Positions 61,301 through 64,000 of a DNA stretch of 64,000 nucleotides are shown piece after piece. Position 1 is the stretch's first letter. Each line of letters begins with the position of its first letter. The stretch comes from Ruficoccus amylovorans (GTDB lineage: Bacteria > Verrucomicrobiota > Verrucomicrobiia > Opitutales > Cerasicoccaceae). The stretch is from NCBI RefSeq assembly GCF_014230085.1, contig NZ_JACHVB010000035.1, forward strand, positions 372,001-436,000, written 5' to 3'. Made by a program: the position numbers and the translations under genes. The notes under the pieces were generated by a model, which worked only from the letters and a program-made list of their open reading frames with translations, was not told the DNA's origin and did no database searches.

Positions 61301-64000
61301 TCTTCAGCACCTTGCCCTCGGCGAAGTAGGAAATCGTGCAGTTGATGCGGACGTCTTCGTCATTCATGTAATAGGCCCCTGTGGGCTGGACGGTGTACTC
61401 GCCGGGGTCTTCGATCAGGATGCCGAAGAGGTTGTTCGTCGGAGCCATCGTCAGCTCAACCTGCGGGGTGGTGCCGCCACCGGAGGGCGGGGGGACTTCG
61501 ACCCGGATGTTATCGGCGGTGGCGCTGAGGCTGTCATGGACGAGCGGATACAGGCCCGCGTTGTCAAAGCCGCCGATGCTGGTGCGGGTGATGCCGTAAA
61601 CCTCGCCCGGCTTGACGACCTGGACCTGCGCGCCGGAGCCGTTGCCGATCAGTTCGGCGGAGATGGGCGCATTAAAGTCGTAGCCCGAGCCGCCGCTGAT
61701 GACCCGTGCCGGGCCGGCGATGACGTTATTGCCCGAGTCGAAGGCCGGCACCACGATAGCCGGATCGACTTTCGGGTTCGACGGCTGGGTGATCTGCACG
61801 GTGCTGCGGTAGCCCGAGCCCTTGTCATTCATGAACACGGCCAGCACGCTGCCGTTGCCGTCGGTCTGGATGCGGGCCTGGGCCTGTGTGCCGCCGGGCA
61901 GGGTGGGGGCCGAGATGGTGAACTGCGCCTCCGAGGCCAGTGGCGGATTACCCACCGGGTAGCCGCTACCGGGGCTGACCACATCGACCTGGAGGATGCG
62001 TCCGGTGTTGGGCTCCAGCAGGACCTTGAACTCCGCGCCCGCGCCTTGGCCGCCGGGGCGAAGGTCGGTCAGGGTGGCGGTGGGCTCGTCGGTCACGCGG
62101 GTGTAGCCGTCCACGTCCGAGAGGAGCACGACCTGGATGCCGGTCTGTTCGTAGTTTTCCTCCCACTTGGGCTCGGGCATGGCGGGGAGGAAATTCTGGA
62201 ACAGGTACTCGGTGGTGAATGAGCCGGTGATGACGGACTTCAGGTTGCCGCGCGGGTGCCAGTAGTCCCACAGGGAGGGGGCGCCGGGTTCGCTCTTGTT
62301 GGCGTTGGGCGGGCCGGCCACTGCCGGGAAGTCGATGCCGGTCGTTTTTAAGGGGTTCCAGACGACCTCCTCGTGGCTGGAACTGGTCAGGTCCGGCCCG
62401 AGTGTGAAGGGCTGGTAATGGTGCGGGAAGAGCGCCATCACGCTCTTGGAGTCGTCCGCGACCATAGCGGAGGCGGAGGGGTCACCGGCGGCGACGAAGG
62501 GGTTCTGGAAAGCGGCGTCGAAGTGTGTGGTGACCTTGTACATGTTGGTCACGGAGTAGCGCACATCAGTGTCGGTGAGGAAGTTGAAGGCGTACTTGCC
62601 CATCTGGTCGGCCCAGTCGCGGGCGGCCTGGTCGAGCACGGCTTTGGCGTCTCGGGTAACGCCGGTGTGGTAGTAGCGCATGACGGGCACCTGGCCCACG
62701 ACGAACCAGTTCTTGCCCGTGCCGTTAAAACCGTCTTCGGCGAACTTTAGGTAAAAGTACGGGTTGCCCTGGGCATCGGTGCCGGAGTTGGCGGCGGTGA
62801 GCGGCTCGACCGTGTCCGTACGGTAGAAGACCGCGAAGTAGGTGTGGTTGTCCTGCGCACCGGGCGGATTGAAGCCGCCGGGGAGCTGGTCGTTCGGGTC
62901 GGAGGTGGGGTCGGGCAGGTAGCTGAACTGCGGGCCGTTCTCCTGCGTCCACTGGTTCGGGTTGGTTTGGTCGCCGTAGAGCAGGACATAGCTGACGCCG
63001 GTCACGCCGGGGACTTCCCACGGTCCGCCTGCAACAGTCCCGGCGTTCGTGCCGGTGGTGTTGTTCATCGAGTCCTGAAGGTTTTGGCGGATGAGGTTGT
63101 AGAAAACCATATAACGGTCGGTGTCGGCGGGGGCGGTCTGGTTGGCGTTCAACTCGCACCAGACGAAGGGCGAACCCTGCGCGACGGTCATTTTCAGGTA
63201 GTTGCCCCGGCCCTGCTGGTTGAAGTCGCTGCGGCGGTAGCGGTAGTTGTCGTAGGCGGAAATACCGGGGTGCGAGCCTTCCCAGACCAGGTCGGCGTGC
63301 CAGTCGCCCATCTTGTCGGTGAGGATGGCAAAGGGCGTCTGCTGCTGAGGCTGGAGCCCGGAATTGAAGACCGGGTAGGGGAAGGGCTGGTAGCTGGGTT
63401 CAAGGGCCGTGCCGACGTTGTTCCAGGTCTCCTGGGTGAGTATGTCGGTGGGCGGGACGACGGAGGGCACCAGTACGAGTGTCTCCAGCGGGCGCACCTG
63501 CATACGCAGCCACGATTCGCGCCAGTAGTCCGGAAAAGTGTCCCCGCTGCCGTAGTCGATGCGGTCGCCGTACTGGTAGAAAAACGGGTAGTTGGGCGAG
63601 AGGTTGACCCCGCGCACGATCTGCTTGTCCTGCCAGAACTTCGTCTCGCCGGGGTAGGCTTTCATCGGCTTGGTCAGGTAGCCGAACTTGCCCGGAGCCC
63701 AATTGTAGTTCAGGCGCAGGGGCTGCATATAGAGCGGTTGCTGGTCGATGCGCACGGGCGTCCACGAGCCGTTGTCAATGCCCTGCTCGGGGACGTATTG
63801 CCAGACGTAGAAGTCCCACGGGGTCACGCTGTTGTCGCTCGGGTCCTTGTAGGGATAACCGGCGCTGTGGCCGGGCGGGGGCGTGCCGTTGCCCCACAGG
63901 AACCAGCCCATCCAGCTCCGGCGTCGGGGTTGGGCGCGCTGCGAGGTGTAATCGCTGAGCAGGTTCTGGGTAAAGGAAACCTGGTCCGCGCCGACGGCCT
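58377..64000 (-). CDS. Very large GH81 endo-beta-1,3-glucanase, N-terminus beyond the window
   Basis: At least 1873 residues; the frame is open to the window edge, so the ATG at 63911 is internal or only one possible start. Numbering from 63911: the N-terminal GH81 beta sandwich runs to about 620 (ALFPHHYQPF, PRGNLKSVITGSF), and the helical barrel with the catalytic site is about 1130-1750: WNDQHYFFGYYLGVAGWAA near 1375 holds the general-acid Asp, WTGHGWATGI follows, and DENENSTWEGLQAYSAAILWG near 1500 the catalytic Glu. Between them, about 640-1080, lies an insertion with five GSGY/GSNY repeats. Normal GH81 enzymes have 700-900 residues. It hydrolyses laminarin- or callose-like beta-1,3-glucan. 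No PEP-CTERM signal. Confidence 0.85.
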   Translation of the reverse strand, partial: AVGADQVSFTQNLLSDYTSQRAQPRRRSWMGWFLWGNGTPPPGHSAGYPYKDPSDNSVTPWDFYVWQYVPEQGIDNGSWTPVRIDQQPLYMQPLRLNYNWAPGKFGYLTKPMKAYPGETKFWQDKQIVRGVNLSPNYPFFYQYGDRIDYGSGDTFPDYWRESWLRMQVRPLETLVLVPSVVPPTDILTQETWNNVGTALEPSYQPFPYPVFNSGLQPQQQTPFAILTDKMGDWHADLVWEGSHPGISAYDNYRYRRSDFNQQGRGNYLKMTVAQGSPFVWCELNANQTAPADTDRYMVFYNLIRQNLQDSMNNTTGTNAGTVAGGPWEVPGVTGVSYVLLYGDQTNPNQWTQENGPQFSYLPDPTSDPNDQLPGGFNPPGAQDNHTYFAVFYRTDTVEPLTAANSGTDAQGNPYFYLKFAEDGFNGTGKNWFVVGQVPVMRYYHTGVTRDAKAVLDQAARDWADQMGKYAFNFLTDTDVRYSVTNMYKVTTHFDAAFQNPFVAAGDPSASAMVADDSKSVMALFPHHYQPFTLGPDLTSSSHEEVVWNPLKTTGIDFPAVAGPPNANKSEPGAPSLWDYWHPRGNLKSVITGSFTTEYLFQNFLPAMPEPKWEENYEQTGIQVVLLSDVDGYTRVTDEPTATLTDLRPGGQGAGAEFKVLLEPNTGRILQVDVVSPGSGYPVGNPPLASEAQFTISAPTLPGGTQAQARIQTDGNGSVLAVFMNDKGSGYRSTVQITQPSNPKVDPAIVVPAFDSGNNVIAGPARVISGGSGYDFNAPISAELIGNGSGAQVQVVKPGEVYGITRTSIGGFDNAGLYPLVHDSLSATADNIRVEVPPPSGGGTTPQVELTMAPTNNLFGILIEDPGEYTVQPTGAYYMNDEDVRINCTISYFAEGKVLKIDLAPEQSSALSTRKQIQFEGGSAVTPCIAYAYPGASIADITLAGGASTAVYDQPVELVVTGGSIGPGTGTDTFEMPEFDWSVNAAGKLVLNGFKNGNNGSGFWGPALFQVRGGRGHDAATRVNVAGDGSIASIDVIRPGSNYPVTPGAVGAAINSTGAGATFQVNVAPDGSLASIDVLTGGSGYSAPEVLELIDAVRGGTSTDASPPRGYYAEIYAIADGSGGLENPFIRNDSGPQEQAGYLPDSDGETSDATGRLYLKYFDVENRQVLSPLSQGQGFVTAAVPTQINVEQLFYDNIIGDYTTSMSDALRPFGGAFGGRSAPDGYGLGNQLSATTKSVNVLYHLQQHYASEDQPSVTPSNWAFIEGSTIFKAEAPYTYERDLPILREHNPLFTLSGALQSSVQMMQRTLSLLHQDPVYHNNPTEDMEEGAISQTWKMDYFSLYDTDVGRMLINPTATIPVYGVVSSIHNPPANPPDNAGKTGLNEWKPGKLWSGFGVSDQWNDQHYFFGYYLGVAGWAAIFDRTWDASLTAKPSDLWASEGQMGTALEQWYLSVAYDPDNSALLNDIYEVGEFTYQKLPFFDQWTGHGWATGIPPGPAGLRDPDTPWSVAVSSGTGNFGFGDENENSTWEGLQAYSAAILWGAGTDRKPLVDVGLYMLATGMTASDLYFQDKNYNLSDNPTLNTYSWVPVTTVASSTIPNNGGNNSYPANSSYNDGAHEAFYMSEPYFGGEASPGISLYRKYGPTLNNFFYAYPTGSKFILAYPPTAWTLGISRNSDYMRKWAGAMMREEWREARDSALYQPGNWLGMAMTSALSGVPYNPGDEPLNEAGTALDPNGPDPYVDRLWASWASLDGGAGREASRQPAFTATSTLHFLHALDAYGTPDWTYLGRATNSSGSDDDGSILMMASFSKLNESGDAVETTFVAFNPGWETRYAVFDRLGSDGSVSTQNASGLMTVPPKKMISVTKTFTIE

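Noticed and set aside
60135-62222. 695-codon open frame on the plus strand inside the GH81 gene
   Set aside because: Product is a low-complexity Val/Gly/Asp-rich shadow of the repeat insertion; the minus frame carries the GH81 motifs and an intrinsic terminator.
1-64000. CRISPR arrays, insertion sequences, tRNA or rRNA genes
   Set aside because: No spaced direct repeats, transposase motifs, terminal inverted repeats or cloverleaf sequences were found by reading; a dedicated tRNA/ncRNA scan would be decisive.

Overview
The window looks like a chromosome segment of a marine or gut-type Verrucomicrobium, probably of the Opitutales/Puniceicoccales group. The evidence is the combination of PEP-CTERM surface proteins, autotransporter-type strand-repeat proteins, two Verru_Chthon cassette A-type pseudopilin-like giants, H-X9-DG pseudopilins, sulfatases and very long secreted beta-propeller proteins. 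This is inference from gene content; there is no rRNA or housekeeping marker in the window. Start sites are mixed: a few genes have clear AGGAG-type sites (11447, 1643, 12262, 41278), but many secreted-protein genes have none visible.

Layout. (1) 1-12.1 kb, plus strand: a pair of PEP-CTERM-type strand-repeat paralogues (only the second has the anchor), a secreted parallel beta-helix protein, a sodium:solute symporter, and a Verru_Chthon A-like protein with a small secreted partner. (2) 12.2-18.2 kb, plus strand: a sulfatase, a RegB/RegA-type redox two-component system, then an apparent operon of two PEP-CTERM proteins and a pseudopilin. (3) 18.2-26.8 kb: a fructan-type locus with an MFS sugar porter, a divergent GntR/LacI hybrid regulator, two GH32 enzymes and a strand-repeat protein. 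(4) 26.9-48.6 kb, all minus strand: four large FG-GAP/VCBS proteins, two sulfatases, two sialidase-fold proteins, a sialate O-acetylesterase-type enzyme, a pseudopilin, a strand-repeat PEP-CTERM protein, a LamG protein and a second sodium:solute symporter. (5) 49.1-58.1 kb, plus strand: a second copy of the Verru_Chthon A plus partner pair, a second anchorless/anchored PEP-CTERM pair and a mosaic sialidase/strand-repeat/Calx-beta protein. (6) 58.4-64 kb, minus strand: a very large GH81 beta-1,3-glucanase that runs off the window.

How it fits together. Almost every product carries an export signal, and the enzymes are hydrolases for fructan, beta-1,3-glucan, and sulfated or acetylated glycans. 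No SusC/SusD pair is seen; uptake is through SSS and MFS carriers, so degradation is probably extracellular or periplasmic to mono- and oligosaccharides. AT-rich intergenic islands repeatedly contain an AAAACGTT-type element and other LacI/GntR-like palindromes, suggesting that several of these units share a regulon. The most notable patterns are two anchorless/anchored PEP-CTERM pairs, the duplicated Verru_Chthon A plus partner cassette, the operator-like repeats, and a GH81 enzyme with a large GSGY-repeat insertion.
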